A DNA stretch of 64,000 nt, taken from positions 1 to 64,000 of the forward strand of contig CANKHA010000001.1 in assembly GCA_947481685.1 (NCBI GenBank), written 5' to 3'. Positions 1-8,684 of the stretch are shown piece after piece; position 1 is the stretch's first letter, and every line of letters starts with the position of its first letter. The stretch comes from Bradyrhizobiaceae bacterium. Lineage in GTDB: Bacteria > Pseudomonadota > Alphaproteobacteria > Rhizobiales > Xanthobacteraceae. The notes beneath the pieces are model-generated. The model ran no database searches. It was not told the origin of the DNA and saw only the letters and a program-made list of their open reading frames with translations. The position numbers were made by a program, and so were the translations under genes.

Positions 1-129
1 CGCCACAAAATCGAGAATATGTTTGGCAGGCTCAAGGACTGGCGGCGCATTCATACCCGTTACGACCGATGCGCCCACACCTTCATGTCAGCAATCTGCA
101 TCGCGGCCGTCGTCATCTTCTGGCTATAA
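1..129 (+). CDS. IS5-family DDE transposase, C-terminal end (partial)
   Basis: Frame 1 encodes about 42 residues ending in a TAA. The peptide contains the segment KIENMFGRLKDWRR, the region that carries the catalytic Glu of the DDE triad in IS5-family transposases, followed by the usual hydrophobic tail ending VIFWL. Everything upstream lies outside the window, so whether the element is intact or has the two-frame organisation common in this family cannot be told. Confidence 0.75.
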   Translation, partial: RHKIENMFGRLKDWRRIHTRYDRCAHTFMSAICIAAVVIFWL

Positions 130-145
130 ACAATGAGTCCTGAGC
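1..145 (+). mobile_element. Right end of an IS5-family insertion sequence (truncated by window edge)
   Basis: The sequence begins inside a transposase reading frame that stops at 127-129. It is followed by a short tail ending in GAGTCCTGAGCC (134-145), which looks like the terminal inverted repeat of an IS5/IS427-type element. The left end is outside the window, so the matching repeat cannot be checked. The tail runs straight into CTAG (146-149), a typical IS5-family target and here also the end of uup. Confidence 0.65.
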
Positions 146-1966
146 CTAGTTCGCGCCGGACATTTCCTCGCGCTGGATTTCCAGCGCCAGCCATTGCTCT
201 TCCGCGCGCGCCAGTTTCTTTTGCAACTCGCCGAGGTCGCGGGTGGTCTGCTCGAATGCTGCGCGGTCACGCGTGTAAAATGCCGGATCGTTGATTTTTG
301 CCTGTAACTTCTCGGCGTCAGTTTGCAGCGCCGCGATGGTTTTCGGCAGGGTTTCGAGCGCGTGCTTGTCCTTGAACGTCATTTTTCGTTTCGTCGCAGG
401 TGCGGCGACCGCCGGCGTGGTGGATTCCTTCGTCTCCTTCGGCGGCTCGCCGCCGCGCTTCTCGCGCGCGAGATCGGCGCCGCGTTGCGCCAGCATGTCG
501 CTATAGCCGCCGGCATATTCGGTCCAGCGCCCGTTGCCTTCCGGCACGATCACGCCGCCCACGAGGCGGTCCAGAAAATCGCGGTCATGGCTGATGAGCA
601 AGACCGTGCCCGGATAATCCGTCAACATCTCTTCCAGTACGTCGAGCGTCTCCATATCGAGATCGTTGGTCGGTTCGTCGAGCACCAGCATGTTGGACGG
701 CTTGGCAAGTGCCTGGGCCAGCATCAAGCGGCCGCGCTCGCCGCCGGAGAGCTTGCCCAGCGGTGTACGCGCCTGTTCGGGGCTGAACAGAAAGTCCCGC
801 ATGTAACCGATGACGTGCTTGGAAGCGCCGTTGACCGAGAGGGTATCGCTGCCGCCGCCGGTGAGTGCGTCTTTCACCGTGACATTCGGATCGAGACTGT
901 CGCGATGCTGGTTGAGCGTAGCAACGGCTAGCGTCGATCCGAGTTTCACCGAGCCCGTATCCGGCGCCAGTGTTCCTGTCAGCATGCTGATGAGCGTAGT
1001 CTTGCCGCTGCCGTTCGGCCCGACGATGCCGATGCGATCGCCGCGCTGAATGCGGATTGAGAAGTCATCGACGATCTTCCGGCCGTCGTAAGTCTTGCTG
1101 ATATTCTTGGCCTCGATCACCAGCGCGCCGGATGGCGCTGCTGAGCCGGCGGTCATGGTGACATTGCCTTCGGCGCCACGATAATCGCGGCGGCGTTCCT
1201 TCATCTCCTGCAACAAGCCGACGCGCCGCATGTTGCGCTTGCGGCGGCCGCTCACGCCGTATCGGATCCAGTGTTCTTCCGCGGCGATCTTGCGATCGGC
1301 CTTGTGCTGTTCCTTTTCCTCTTCCGCCAGCAGCATGTCGCGCCATTCCTCGAAGTGTTCGAAGCCGCGCTCGATCCGGCGCGTGGCGCCGCGCTCCAGC
1401 CACACGGTGCTGCGCGACAGCGTCGAAAGGAATCGCCGGTCATGGCTGATGATCACCAGCGCCGTGCGCCGGCCGAGCAAATCCTTTTCCAGCCATTCGA
1501 TGGTGGTGAGGTCGAGATGGTTGGTCGGCTCGTCGAGCAGCAGAATATCGGGCGAGGCTGCAAGCACGCGTGCGAGCGACGTGCGGCGCGCTTCGCCACC
1601 GGAGAGGTGGGTGGGGTCCTCGTGTCCGGTAAGGCCGAGTTCTTCCAGCAAGGAGCTGGCGGTATAGGAATCGTCGTCCGCCCGGAGCCCGGCCTCGACA
1701 TAGGCCAGGGTGGAGGTGAAACCCGAAAAATCCGGTTCCTGCGACAAATAGCGCACGACCGCGCTCGGTTGCACGAACACGGAACCCCGGTCCGGCTCCA
1801 CGAGACCGGCCGCGATTTTCAGCAGCGTCGATTTGCCTGAGCCGTTGCGGCCGACCAGCGACACCCGCTCGCCGGTCGAGACCGAGAGGTTTGCGCCCGT
1901 GAACAGGGGTGTGCCGCCGAAGGTCAGCGCGATGTCGGTCAGTTGCAAAAGGGGAGGAGGAGCCAT
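146..1966 (-). CDS. uup: ABC-F family ATPase Uup
   Basis: A 606-residue cytosolic duplicated ATPase with no membrane segments. The first nucleotide-binding domain has Walker A GRNGSGKS at residues 39-46, signature LSGGEARR near 120 and Walker B with LLLDEPTNHLD near 141. The second has GPNGSGKT, LSGGERGR and LVLDEPTNDLD. A charged coiled-coil C-terminal domain of about 90 residues follows residue 515, as in Uup rather than EttA. ABC-F proteins act on ribosomes or nucleic acid rather than in transport; Uup has been linked to branched-DNA tolerance and ribosome function. The ATG at 1966 lies just after a GGAGGAG Shine-Dalgarno. Its stop codon is embedded in the CTAG that borders the IS5 end. 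Confidence 0.9.
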   Translation of the reverse strand: MAPPPLLQLTDIALTFGGTPLFTGANLSVSTGERVSLVGRNGSGKSTLLKIAAGLVEPDRGSVFVQPSAVVRYLSQEPDFSGFTSTLAYVEAGLRADDDSYTASSLLEELGLTGHEDPTHLSGGEARRTSLARVLAASPDILLLDEPTNHLDLTTIEWLEKDLLGRRTALVIISHDRRFLSTLSRSTVWLERGATRRIERGFEHFEEWRDMLLAEEEKEQHKADRKIAAEEHWIRYGVSGRRKRNMRRVGLLQEMKERRRDYRGAEGNVTMTAGSAAPSGALVIEAKNISKTYDGRKIVDDFSIRIQRGDRIGIVGPNGSGKTTLISMLTGTLAPDTGSVKLGSTLAVATLNQHRDSLDPNVTVKDALTGGGSDTLSVNGASKHVIGYMRDFLFSPEQARTPLGKLSGGERGRLMLAQALAKPSNMLVLDEPTNDLDMETLDVLEEMLTDYPGTVLLISHDRDFLDRLVGGVIVPEGNGRWTEYAGGYSDMLAQRGADLAREKRGGEPPKETKESTTPAVAAPATKRKMTFKDKHALETLPKTIAALQTDAEKLQAKINDPAFYTRDRAAFEQTTRDLGELQKKLARAEEQWLALEIQREEMSGAN

Positions 1967-2115
1967 GGCGACCGGGTATAGCTGGAAACGCCCGCCGTCA
2001 AAGGTTTAACGCGCACAGCTGCCTTGCAGGCGCTTTCAAGTTGCGCCCGGCGGTTCCACGGCGGAAAATAGGGCCAACCCCGCCGAAACAGGTGGCGCGA
2101 TCAGGGAGGTAGAGA

Positions 2116-3168
2116 ATGCGGATGCGATGGGTGGCCTTAGGGCTGATGACGATGGCGCTCGGGGCGCCGCAAGCGCGGGCGGACGCGGTCGAGGATTTCT
2201 ACAAGGGTAAACAGATCACCCTGATCGTCAGCTACGGCCCCGGCGGCGGCTACGATGTCTATGCGCGCGTGCTGGCGCGCTACATGACCAAATACATCCC
2301 CGGCAATCCCGCGATCGTGATTCAGAACATGCCGGGCGCCGGCAGCCTGCGTGGCGCGAACTATATTTATAACGCGGCTCCGAAGGACGGCACCGCTTTC
2401 GGGATCTTCGCCCGCAACATTCCGCTGGTCGGCCTGCTGCAAAAAACCAATCAGAATGTGCAATTCGATCCGCTGAAATTCACCTGGATCGGCTCATCGG
2501 CAAGCTTCGCCGATGACGCCTATCTCCTGATGGTGCGCAAGGATGCGCCGGTGAAGTCGGTGGAAGACGCGCGCAAGCCCGGCGGCCCGCCGATCGTGCT
2601 TGGCACCACCGCGGAAGGTGTCTCCAGCGATACGATGGGCGTCGTGGAAAAGGATATGCTTGGCCTCAACATCAAACCGGTCGCGGGCTACACCGATGGC
2701 GCGGCGCTCAACCTTGCGTTCGAGCGCGGCGAGATCGAGGCGCGCAATGTCGGCCTGTCGTCGATCCGTTCGACCAAGCCGGACTGGGTTAAGCCCGGTG
2801 GGCTCGGCAACGTCATCATGGTGATCGGACGCGCCACGCGTCATCGCGATTATCCGAATGCACCGACTGCGCGCGAACTCGCGAAGAACGATCGCGATCG
2901 CAATCTGATTGAAATCCTGGAAGTGCCTTATTCGCTGTCGCGGCCCTTCGCTGCGCCTCCGGGCGTGCCGAAGGATCGCGCTGACGCTTTGGTGAAAGCC
3001 TTCATGGAGACCCACAAGGACCCGGGTTATCTGGAGGAAGCAAAGAAGGGTGACTTCGACGTCAGTCCGATCGACGGTGCTACCGTCCTCGGCCTGATCG
3101 AGAAAATCGCCAAGACACCCCCGGACCAGCTGAAGAGCATCGAAAAGCTGGTGGAAGGCGGGGGTTAA
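2116..3168 (+). CDS. Tripartite tricarboxylate transporter (TctC/Bug) substrate-binding protein 1
   Basis: A 350-residue periplasmic binding protein with an N-terminal signal peptide cleaved near ARA/DAV (about residue 22). It has the family hallmarks VSYGPGGGYDVYAR near residue 40 and the NMPGAGSLRGANY loop that contacts the ligand carboxylate. TctC/Bug proteins capture organic acids for a TctAB membrane complex. No tctA or tctB is present here, so it is an orphan receptor or works with a distant transporter. Start: ATG 2116 after GGGAGGTAGAG. It is closely similar over its whole length to the next gene, so the pair is a tandem duplication. The ligand cannot be deduced. Confidence 0.85.
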   Translation: MRMRWVALGLMTMALGAPQARADAVEDFYKGKQITLIVSYGPGGGYDVYARVLARYMTKYIPGNPAIVIQNMPGAGSLRGANYIYNAAPKDGTAFGIFARNIPLVGLLQKTNQNVQFDPLKFTWIGSSASFADDAYLLMVRKDAPVKSVEDARKPGGPPIVLGTTAEGVSSDTMGVVEKDMLGLNIKPVAGYTDGAALNLAFERGEIEARNVGLSSIRSTKPDWVKPGGLGNVIMVIGRATRHRDYPNAPTARELAKNDRDRNLIEILEVPYSLSRPFAAPPGVPKDRADALVKAFMETHKDPGYLEEAKKGDFDVSPIDGATVLGLIEKIAKTPPDQLKSIEKLVEGGG

Positions 3169-3483
3169 TCCTACCTCAAATGCTGGAGCCCGAAGTCTGC
3201 CCGGAATCGGTGCAAACTTCGGGCTCCAACTACGAAGCCAAACCGATCAATTGATCGTCAGTCCGCCATCTTTGGAAACACCATCATTCTCCAAACGTGG
3301 ATACCGGTAAGCCACAGAACCGGTTATGGTTTGCCCGCTTTGGGATGCGCCGTTTCGGCGCACCTTGGCGGCTGTTTGGCGTTGCGCGAGGCGCGACGGT
3401 AGTTGAAAATACGCCATCCCTGCGGGACAGGCCCGCTTTTGTAATTCAACCACCGATGAACCGGTGGAGTACGGAGGAACACG
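3169..3483. other. Intergenic region between the two TctC-like genes
   Basis: 315 bases without a credible gene. It holds a perfect 13-bp inverted repeat (3184-3228), a small CCACCG/CGGTGG hairpin near 3450-3466, and a strong Shine-Dalgarno (GGAGG) just before the ATG at 3484. No promoter hexamers stand out. Confidence 0.5.
3184..3228. repeat. Intergenic hairpin with GAAGTTTGCACC core
   Basis: Left arm TGGAGCCCGAAGT (3184-3196) and right arm ACTTCGGGCTCCA (3216-3228) are perfect reverse complements around a 19-nt loop. Read on the minus strand, the arm-loop junction CCGAAGTTTGCACC matches the palindrome at 13756-13830, so this looks like a solo member of the same family. It sits 15 bp after the stop of the first TctC-like gene and could act as a terminator or processing site, but no T-run follows. 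Confidence 0.7.
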
Positions 3484-4533
3484 ATGCTGATGCGATCAAT
3501 AAAGGCTGCCCTGGCTTTGACCGGCATGCTGACGGTGCAGGCGAAGGCCGATGCCGTGGAAGATTTCTACAAAGGCAAAACCATCACGATGATCGTGAGC
3601 TACGGTCCGGGCGGCGGCTATGACATCTATGGCCGTCTTCTGGCTCAGCACATGAGCAAGCATATTCCTGGGCATCCGACGATCATCATCAACAACATGC
3701 CGGGCGCCGGCAGTCTGAAGGGCGCCAACTACATCTATAACGTCGCGCCGAAGGACGGCACTGTGTTCGGCACTTTCGCCCGCAACACCGCACTGCTCGC
3801 CTTGATCGACAAGACCGATCAGAATGTTCAGTACGATCCGCTGAAATTCACCTGGCTTGGCTCTTCATCGAGCGGCGCGAATGACGCCTACGTGCTGATC
3901 GCCCGCAAGGATGCGAAGAACAAGAGCATCGAAGATCTTCGCCGCAAGGACGGCCCACCGCTGATCCTGGGTTCGACGGGCGAAGGCACATCGAGCGACG
4001 CGATGCCGATCGTGCTGCGTGACATGCTCGGCTTCAACATTAAGGGCATCGCCGGCTACACCGACAGCGGCGCGCTCTATCTCGCCATGGAGCGTGGCGA
4101 GATAGAGGGACGCACCACCGGCATTTCCAGCGTGAAGTCCAACAAGCCCGACTGGCTGAAGCCGGATGGCCCGATGCATGTGCTGGTCGTGATGGGTCGT
4201 GCGACCCGCTATCCGGAACTGCCGAACGTGCCGACGGCGCGCGAACTCGCCAAGACGGACAATGACCGCAAGCTGATCGAAGTCATCGAGCTGCCTTACA
4301 GCACCTCGCGGCCGTTCGCGGCGCCTCCGGGCGTTCCGAAGGATCGTGCCGACGCCTTGATGAAGGCCTTCATGGAAACCCATAAGGACCCCGAATATCT
4401 GGCGGCCGCCACCAAGCTGGGCGTCGATGTCAGCCCGATCGACGGCAACGAAGTCCGCAAGCTGATCGAAGGCATCTCCAAGGTGCCGCCGGACCTGATG
4501 AAACAGGTCGAGGCCGTGATCCGGGCCAACTAG
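3484..4533 (+). CDS. Tripartite tricarboxylate transporter (TctC/Bug) substrate-binding protein 2
   Basis: A 349-residue secreted binding protein, paralogous to the preceding gene. The mature N-terminus DAVEDFYKGK, the YGPGGGYD motif, NMPGAGSLKGANY and the C-terminal FAAPPGVPKDRADAL are shared. Its signal peptide is cleaved near QAKA/DAV. Start: ATG 3484, 7 nt after GGAGG. Residues around the predicted ligand loop differ between the copies (SSFADDAY against SSGANDAY), so they may bind different carboxylates. It is followed by a good intrinsic terminator and then a bicupin gene that could belong to the same catabolic theme; that link is inference from position. Confidence 0.85.
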   Translation: MLMRSIKAALALTGMLTVQAKADAVEDFYKGKTITMIVSYGPGGGYDIYGRLLAQHMSKHIPGHPTIIINNMPGAGSLKGANYIYNVAPKDGTVFGTFARNTALLALIDKTDQNVQYDPLKFTWLGSSSSGANDAYVLIARKDAKNKSIEDLRRKDGPPLILGSTGEGTSSDAMPIVLRDMLGFNIKGIAGYTDSGALYLAMERGEIEGRTTGISSVKSNKPDWLKPDGPMHVLVVMGRATRYPELPNVPTARELAKTDNDRKLIEVIELPYSTSRPFAAPPGVPKDRADALMKAFMETHKDPEYLAAATKLGVDVSPIDGNEVRKLIEGISKVPPDLMKQVEAVIRAN

Positions 4534-4552
4534 ACTTCTGATCTGACAAAGC

Positions 4553-4590
4553 TCCCCTTCGCCAGGATCGGCGGAGGGGATTTTCTTTTA
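4553..4590 (+). terminator. Rho-independent terminator after the TctC-like pair
   Basis: Stem TCCCCTTCGCC (4553-4563) pairs with GGCGGAGGGGA (4570-4580) around a 6-nt loop, allowing one G-U pair, and is followed by TTTTCTTTTA. A second, smaller hairpin GCCCC-TTC-GGGGC followed by TGCTTTT lies about 50 nt further on. Confidence 0.85.
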
Positions 4591-4718
4591 TGCGGCAAAG
4601 GATGCGGGATGGGATGCTGGATGGGCATGCCTCGCCCCTTCGGGGCTGCTTTTGCCGGTGTTGCCAACCGGGTGAAGGTTCAATAAGACCGCCGGTAAAC
4701 TCGCATCTGGAGGATCCC

Positions 4719-5942
4719 ATGCACGACAAAACAAACACCAGCCATTGGCACGAGCCGAAAGCAGGCGAAAACGCCGGCTTGGGAAAATTCGGCCGTCCCG
4801 CGATGCCCTATGACAAGTTCATGGAAGACGAGGGCATCCCGGTCTATCGCGGCATCGGCGTGAAGCGCTGCCAGGATGTGCCGATGAAGGACTGGAAACG
4901 TCTCGGTGGCCGCGGCTCCTACATCCAGCTCTACGGCACCGAAGGCCTGTGGGGCATGTATGTCTCCGAGATCCCCGCGCGCGGCGAGCTCAATGTCGAA
5001 AAGCACATGTACGAGAAGGTCGTGCTGATCCTGGAAGGTCGCGGCTCGACGGAAGTCTGGCAGGACGGCCAGGCCAAGCGTCACACCTTCGAATGGCAGA
5101 AGGGCTCGTTCTTCACCATCCCGCTCAATGCCTCGCACCGTTTCATCAACGCGGGCTCGACGCCGGCAATGATGGTGTGCGGCACCACCGCGCCGAACGT
5201 GATGAACGTGCTCGACAACATGGATTTCATTTTCAATTGTCCTTACGCCTTCACCGATCGCTTCTCCGGCGCGGAAGATTTCTTCAAGCCGAACGACGAC
5301 ATCGAGCCGGATCCGATCCGCGGTCTTGCCATGCGCAAGACCAATCTTATTCCCGACGTCATCAACGCGGAGCTGCCGCTCGATAACCGGCGTTCGCCCG
5401 GCTATCGCCGCATGGAGCCGCAGATGGCGAAGAACCGCTTCTACACCTGGGTTGGCGAACACGAGACCGGCCGTTATGCCAAGGCGCACAAGCACGCGTC
5501 CGCTGCGGTGCTGATCTGCCTGAAGGGCGGCGGCTACACCTATACCTGGCCGGAGATTTACGGCACCAACCCCTGGGCAGCCGGCCACGCCGACAAGGTC
5601 ATGCGTCAGGATTACGAGCAGGGCGGCATGGTTTCGGCAGCTCCCATGAGCGGCGACTGGTTTCATCAGCATTTCGGCACCAGCGGCGAAGCGCTGCGTG
5701 TCACCGCGTGGCACGGCCCGAACAACCAGCGCGCGCGCAAGGCCGGCATCCCCGGCGAGGCGCTGCTGGATTACGGCGCGATCGACCTGAAGAAGGGCGG
5801 CGCCGCGATCCCCTATAGCGACGAGGATCCTTACCTCCGCAAGGAATTCGAAGCCAAGCTCAAGGCCGACGGCGTCAAGAGCCGGATGGAAGACCGCTTC
5901 TACAAGGAAGGCGGCGGCGACGAGATCGGCGATGTGATGTAA
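4719..5942 (+). CDS. Bicupin (double-cupin) domain protein
   Basis: A 407-residue cytosolic protein with two cupin barrels. The first is centred near residues 95-165 (KHMYEKVVLILEGRG, then GSFFTIPLNASHRF). The second is near 265-340 (KAHKHASAAVLICLKGGG, then SGDWFHQHFGT), which offers His residues for a metal site. The layout resembles gentisate-type ring-cleavage dioxygenases and related bicupins, but metal-ligand spacing in the first barrel is incomplete and no substrate can be assigned. The ATG at 4719 follows TGGAGGATCCC; upstream in-frame codons lack a ribosome site and run through the preceding terminator region. Co-location with carboxylate-binding proteins hints at aromatic or organic-acid catabolism. 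Confidence 0.75.
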   Translation: MHDKTNTSHWHEPKAGENAGLGKFGRPAMPYDKFMEDEGIPVYRGIGVKRCQDVPMKDWKRLGGRGSYIQLYGTEGLWGMYVSEIPARGELNVEKHMYEKVVLILEGRGSTEVWQDGQAKRHTFEWQKGSFFTIPLNASHRFINAGSTPAMMVCGTTAPNVMNVLDNMDFIFNCPYAFTDRFSGAEDFFKPNDDIEPDPIRGLAMRKTNLIPDVINAELPLDNRRSPGYRRMEPQMAKNRFYTWVGEHETGRYAKAHKHASAAVLICLKGGGYTYTWPEIYGTNPWAAGHADKVMRQDYEQGGMVSAAPMSGDWFHQHFGTSGEALRVTAWHGPNNQRARKAGIPGEALLDYGAIDLKKGGAAIPYSDEDPYLRKEFEAKLKADGVKSRMEDRFYKEGGGDEIGDVM

Positions 5943-5967
5943 GCGCGTCGTCTCACAGTGATTTGAA

Positions 5968-6000
5968 ATGGCCGGGCCAAAAGCCCGGCCATTTTTATTT
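5968..6000 (+). terminator. Rho-independent terminator after the bicupin gene
   Basis: ATGGCCGGGC (5968-5977) pairs perfectly with GCCCGGCCAT (5983-5992) around a CAAAA loop and is followed by TTTTATTTT. It begins about 25 bp after the stop codon. Confidence 0.93.
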
Positions 6001-6148
6001 TGGCGGGTTGATTGACTCAGGCTGCCGCGACCCGTTGGCAGGTCATCCCAAGATACGCCAGGGCGTAGCCGGCGGATCACGCCAAAAGAACATTTGCAGA
6101 ACAAAACGACTCAAACTAAGGTAGCGGCAGACCCAGAAAGGGATCGTC

Positions 6149-6328
6149 ATGATCGACGCAAAGGCTGTGGAAACCGAATTGCAGCAGGCGCGGCTCGCCC
6201 GGATGGAAGCCGAAGCCGCCAATTCGGACGTCGAAGAGATGATCTGGGAAGTGCAGCACGTTCCTGCGAATGCCGGGTGCTTCGCCTACTTCTTCGCCGG
6301 CGTGGATCAGGATTCGCTCGCGGCCTAA
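6149..6328 (+). CDS. Small hypothetical protein (59 aa)
   Basis: ATG 6149 follows AGAAAGGGATC, an acceptable ribosome site. The 59-residue product is acidic, with a predicted helical N-terminal half (residues 5-32, rich in Ala/Glu) and a hydrophobic C-terminal part around [11 protein letters not shown] do not recognise the family and see no signal peptide. Its TAA (6326-6328) overlaps the convergent gshB stop by two bases, which suggests compact, selected gene ends rather than chance. Codon choice is GC-rich at third positions like its neighbours. Confidence 0.6.
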   Translation: MIDAKAVETELQQARLARMEAEAANSDVEEMIWEVQHVPANAGCFAYFFAGVDQDSLAA

Positions 6329-7266
6329 CGGCGCTTCTTCTCGATCACATCCCAGATCATCGCCGCGATATCTGGCCCGCCGAGAGTCTTGATCGCGCGG
6401 ATGCCGGTCGGCGACGTCACGTTGATCTCGGTGAGATTGCCGTCGATCACATCGATGCCGACGAAGATCAGCCCGCGCGCGCGCAATTCTGGACCGAGGC
6501 GCTTGCAGATCTCGCGCTCGCGGTCGGTCAGGTCGGTTGCCTTCGCTGCTCCCCCGCGCACCATGTTGGAACGCAGGTCGTCCGCAGCCGGCACGCGGTT
6601 TACCGCGCCGGCAAATTCGCCATCGACGAGAATGATGCGCTTGTCGCCGTGCTTCACCGCGGGCAGGAATTTCTGAATCATCCAGGCTTCGCGGAACGTG
6701 GTCGAGAACAGATCGTAGAGCGATCCGAAGTTCAGGTCGTCCCTGGTGAGCCTGAACACCGCAGCGCCGCCATTGCCGTAAAGCGGTTTCATCACGATGT
6801 CGCCATGGGCCGCGCGGAATGTCTTGATCTCCGCGAGGTCGCGGGAGATCAGCGTCGGGGGCATCAGGTCCGGAAAGTCGGTGACGAACATTTTCTCCGG
6901 CGCATTGCGTACCTGCGCCGGGTCATTGACCACCAGGGTCTTGGGATGAATGCGCTCCAGCAGATGCGTGGTGGTGATGTAGTTCATGTCGAACGGCGGA
7001 TCCTGCCGCAAGAGCACGACATCGACATCCGTCAGTGCAATACGCTTTGGCTCGCCCAGCGTGAAGTGATCGCCCGCCGTATCGCGCACCTGCAACGGCT
7101 GCACGGTGGCGAATATCTTCCCATCCAGCATCGCCAGCTTGTCGGGCGTGTAATAGGAAATGGTATGGCCGCGCTTCTGCGCTTCCAGCAGCAAGGCAAA
7201 AGTCGAATCGCCGCGAATGTTTATCCGCTCAATCGGGTCCATCTGTACGGCGATTTTCAAGCTCAC
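6325..7266 (-). CDS. gshB: Glutathione synthase
   Basis: A 313-residue ATP-grasp enzyme that joins gamma-glutamylcysteine and glycine in the cytosol, the last step of glutathione synthesis. It begins [20 protein letters not shown], the conserved GshB N-terminus, and contains DPPFDMNYI and the glycine-rich [10 protein letters not shown] of the ATP-grasp fold. Start: GTG 7266 overlaps the yraN TGA (GTGA), implying translational coupling; a TTG six bases further in, with GGAG 8 nt upstream, is an alternative. It is last in the minus-strand rsmI-yraN-gshB operon, an order common in rhizobial genomes. Confidence 0.93.
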   Translation of the reverse strand: MSLKIAVQMDPIERINIRGDSTFALLLEAQKRGHTISYYTPDKLAMLDGKIFATVQPLQVRDTAGDHFTLGEPKRIALTDVDVVLLRQDPPFDMNYITTTHLLERIHPKTLVVNDPAQVRNAPEKMFVTDFPDLMPPTLISRDLAEIKTFRAAHGDIVMKPLYGNGGAAVFRLTRDDLNFGSLYDLFSTTFREAWMIQKFLPAVKHGDKRIILVDGEFAGAVNRVPAADDLRSNMVRGGAAKATDLTDREREICKRLGPELRARGLIFVGIDVIDGNLTEINVTSPTGIRAIKTLGGPDIAAMIWDVIEKKRR

Positions 7267-7664
7267 GTCTCCACCTCGAACGCCCCGGTTATATGGCGTG
7301 GCATCCGGCCCGGCGCTACCAGCATGGCATCGAAGCGCATATCCTGCACGCTGTCGTCGGGATGTGCCGCCAGCCAGGCTTCCGCCGCCGCGCAAATGCG
7401 GCGCTTCTGATGCGGTGTCACGGACTCGGCGGCGTCATCGAGCGTGGCGCGCGCTTTCACTTCCACGAACACCAGCAGCCGGCGGCGTCGCGCCACGATA
7501 TCGATCTCGCCGACGGGACTGCGCCAGCGCCGCGCCAGGATGCGATAGCCCTTGGCAATCAGATAGGCCGCGGCCCGGCTTTCCGCCGACAGGCCGAGAC
7601 GGAAGGCGACCTGACGTTTGCCGTCATCGCCTGCGCGCAATTCCGACGGTTCACCGCGCGCCAT
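7263..7664 (-). CDS. yraN: YraN-family (UPF0102) endonuclease-like protein
   Basis: A 133-residue protein of the UPF0102 family with a PD-(D/E)XK-like core: [21 protein letters not shown] near residues 55-76 carries the Glu-Asp and Glu-Val-Lys residues expected of such nuclease folds. Family function is not settled. Start: ATG 7664 lies 6 nt after AGAGG; an in-frame ATG two codons earlier is possible. The 5' end overlaps the last 14 bases of rsmI, and the 3' end overlaps gshB by 4 bases. Confidence 0.85.
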   Translation of the reverse strand: MARGEPSELRAGDDGKRQVAFRLGLSAESRAAAYLIAKGYRILARRWRSPVGEIDIVARRRRLLVFVEVKARATLDDAAESVTPHQKRRICAAAEAWLAAHPDDSVQDMRFDAMLVAPGRMPRHITGAFEVET

Positions 7665-8595
7665 CGTCATCCTCTTTGGCAAGCGACAGCGCGCGCTGAT
7701 AGACATCGCGGCGCGGCAGGCCGGTGGCAGTGGCAACTTCGCTCACGGCGTCCTTGACGGAAACACGAATGAGCGCCTGCCGCAGCAACGCTTCGAGTTC
7801 ACCGGCATCGGGCTTGGCTTCATCCGATGGCGGCGCGATCACCAGCACGATCTCGCCGCGCGTTTCCGCTTCGCTGGCATAGTGCCGCGCCAATTCCGTC
7901 AGCGTTGCCGGCCGCACTTCTTCGTGCAGCTTGGTCAGCTCGCGGCAGACCGCGGCTTCGCGGGGACCCAGACCCTCGGCAAGGTCGGCGAGCGAGGCGC
8001 CGAGCCGGGGTCCGCTCTCAAACAAAACAAGCGTTGCGGGAATGCGCGCCAGCTCCGCGATGCGGGTGCGGCGTGCGCCTTCCTTCGGCGGAAGGAATCC
8101 TTCGAAGAAGAAACGGTCGGTCGGAAGTCCGGCGACGGTGAGCGCGGCGAGCGTCGACGACGCACCCGGCAGCGTTGTGACGACATGACCGGCCTCACGC
8201 ACGGCAGCGACAAGTTTAAAGCCGGGATCGGACACCAGCGGCGTGCCGGCGTCCGACACCAGCACGATGGATTCGCCGGCGGCGAGCCTTGCCAGAATCT
8301 TCGGCCGCGCTTCGGCAGCGTTGTGATCGTGATACGGCGTCAGCGGCGTCTCGATGCCGTAGCGGTCGAGCAGCTTGCGGGTGACGCGCGTATCCTCGCA
8401 AGCGATCACATCGGCTCCGGCCAGAGCCTCGAGCGCGCGCAGTGTGATGTCGCCGAGATTGCCGATCGGGGTCGCCGCGATGTGCAGGCCGGAGGGCAGG
8501 ACCGGTGCTTCGACCGTCTGCCCCGCCAGGACATAATTTCGGGCCTGCTTCTGCGGAGAGGGTGCAGCCGGAGCGGTGGCGGGACGGGGCTTCAT
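7651..8595 (-). CDS. rsmI: 16S rRNA 2'-O-ribose C1402 methyltransferase RsmI
   Basis: A 314-residue SAM-dependent methyltransferase of the tetrapyrrole-methylase fold. Conserved segments are [19 protein letters not shown] (about residue 40), [26 protein letters not shown] and [11 protein letters not shown]. It modifies C1402 in the ribosomal decoding centre. A Pro/Ala-rich N-terminal stretch of about 35 residues precedes the fold. I chose ATG 8595 because the preceding in-frame codons extend into the divergent promoter region without family similarity. First gene of the rsmI-yraN-gshB operon, divergent from the LpoA-like lipoprotein. Confidence 0.92.
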   Translation of the reverse strand: MKPRPATAPAAPSPQKQARNYVLAGQTVEAPVLPSGLHIAATPIGNLGDITLRALEALAGADVIACEDTRVTRKLLDRYGIETPLTPYHDHNAAEARPKILARLAAGESIVLVSDAGTPLVSDPGFKLVAAVREAGHVVTTLPGASSTLAALTVAGLPTDRFFFEGFLPPKEGARRTRIAELARIPATLVLFESGPRLGASLADLAEGLGPREAAVCRELTKLHEEVRPATLTELARHYASEAETRGEIVLVIAPPSDEAKPDAGELEALLRQALIRVSVKDAVSEVATATGLPRRDVYQRALSLAKEDDDGAR

Positions 8596-8684
8596 GGCGC
8601 GCACTCTAACCCCGGCTTCGGCAGGCGTCATGCTGTTGCCGCATGGGCTTGAACTGATAGTTTGGTTAACCAATCCCCGCCACA

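Noticed and set aside
4680-6104. 474-codon minus-strand open frame over the bicupin gene
   Set aside because: It is a GC-rich antisense shadow: it has no family motifs, and the plus-strand cupin has motifs, a ribosome site and a terminator.
6094-7410. 438-codon plus-strand open frame over gshB
   Set aside because: Antisense shadow of gshB; only the 59-codon frame in another phase at 6149 has a plausible start and stop context.
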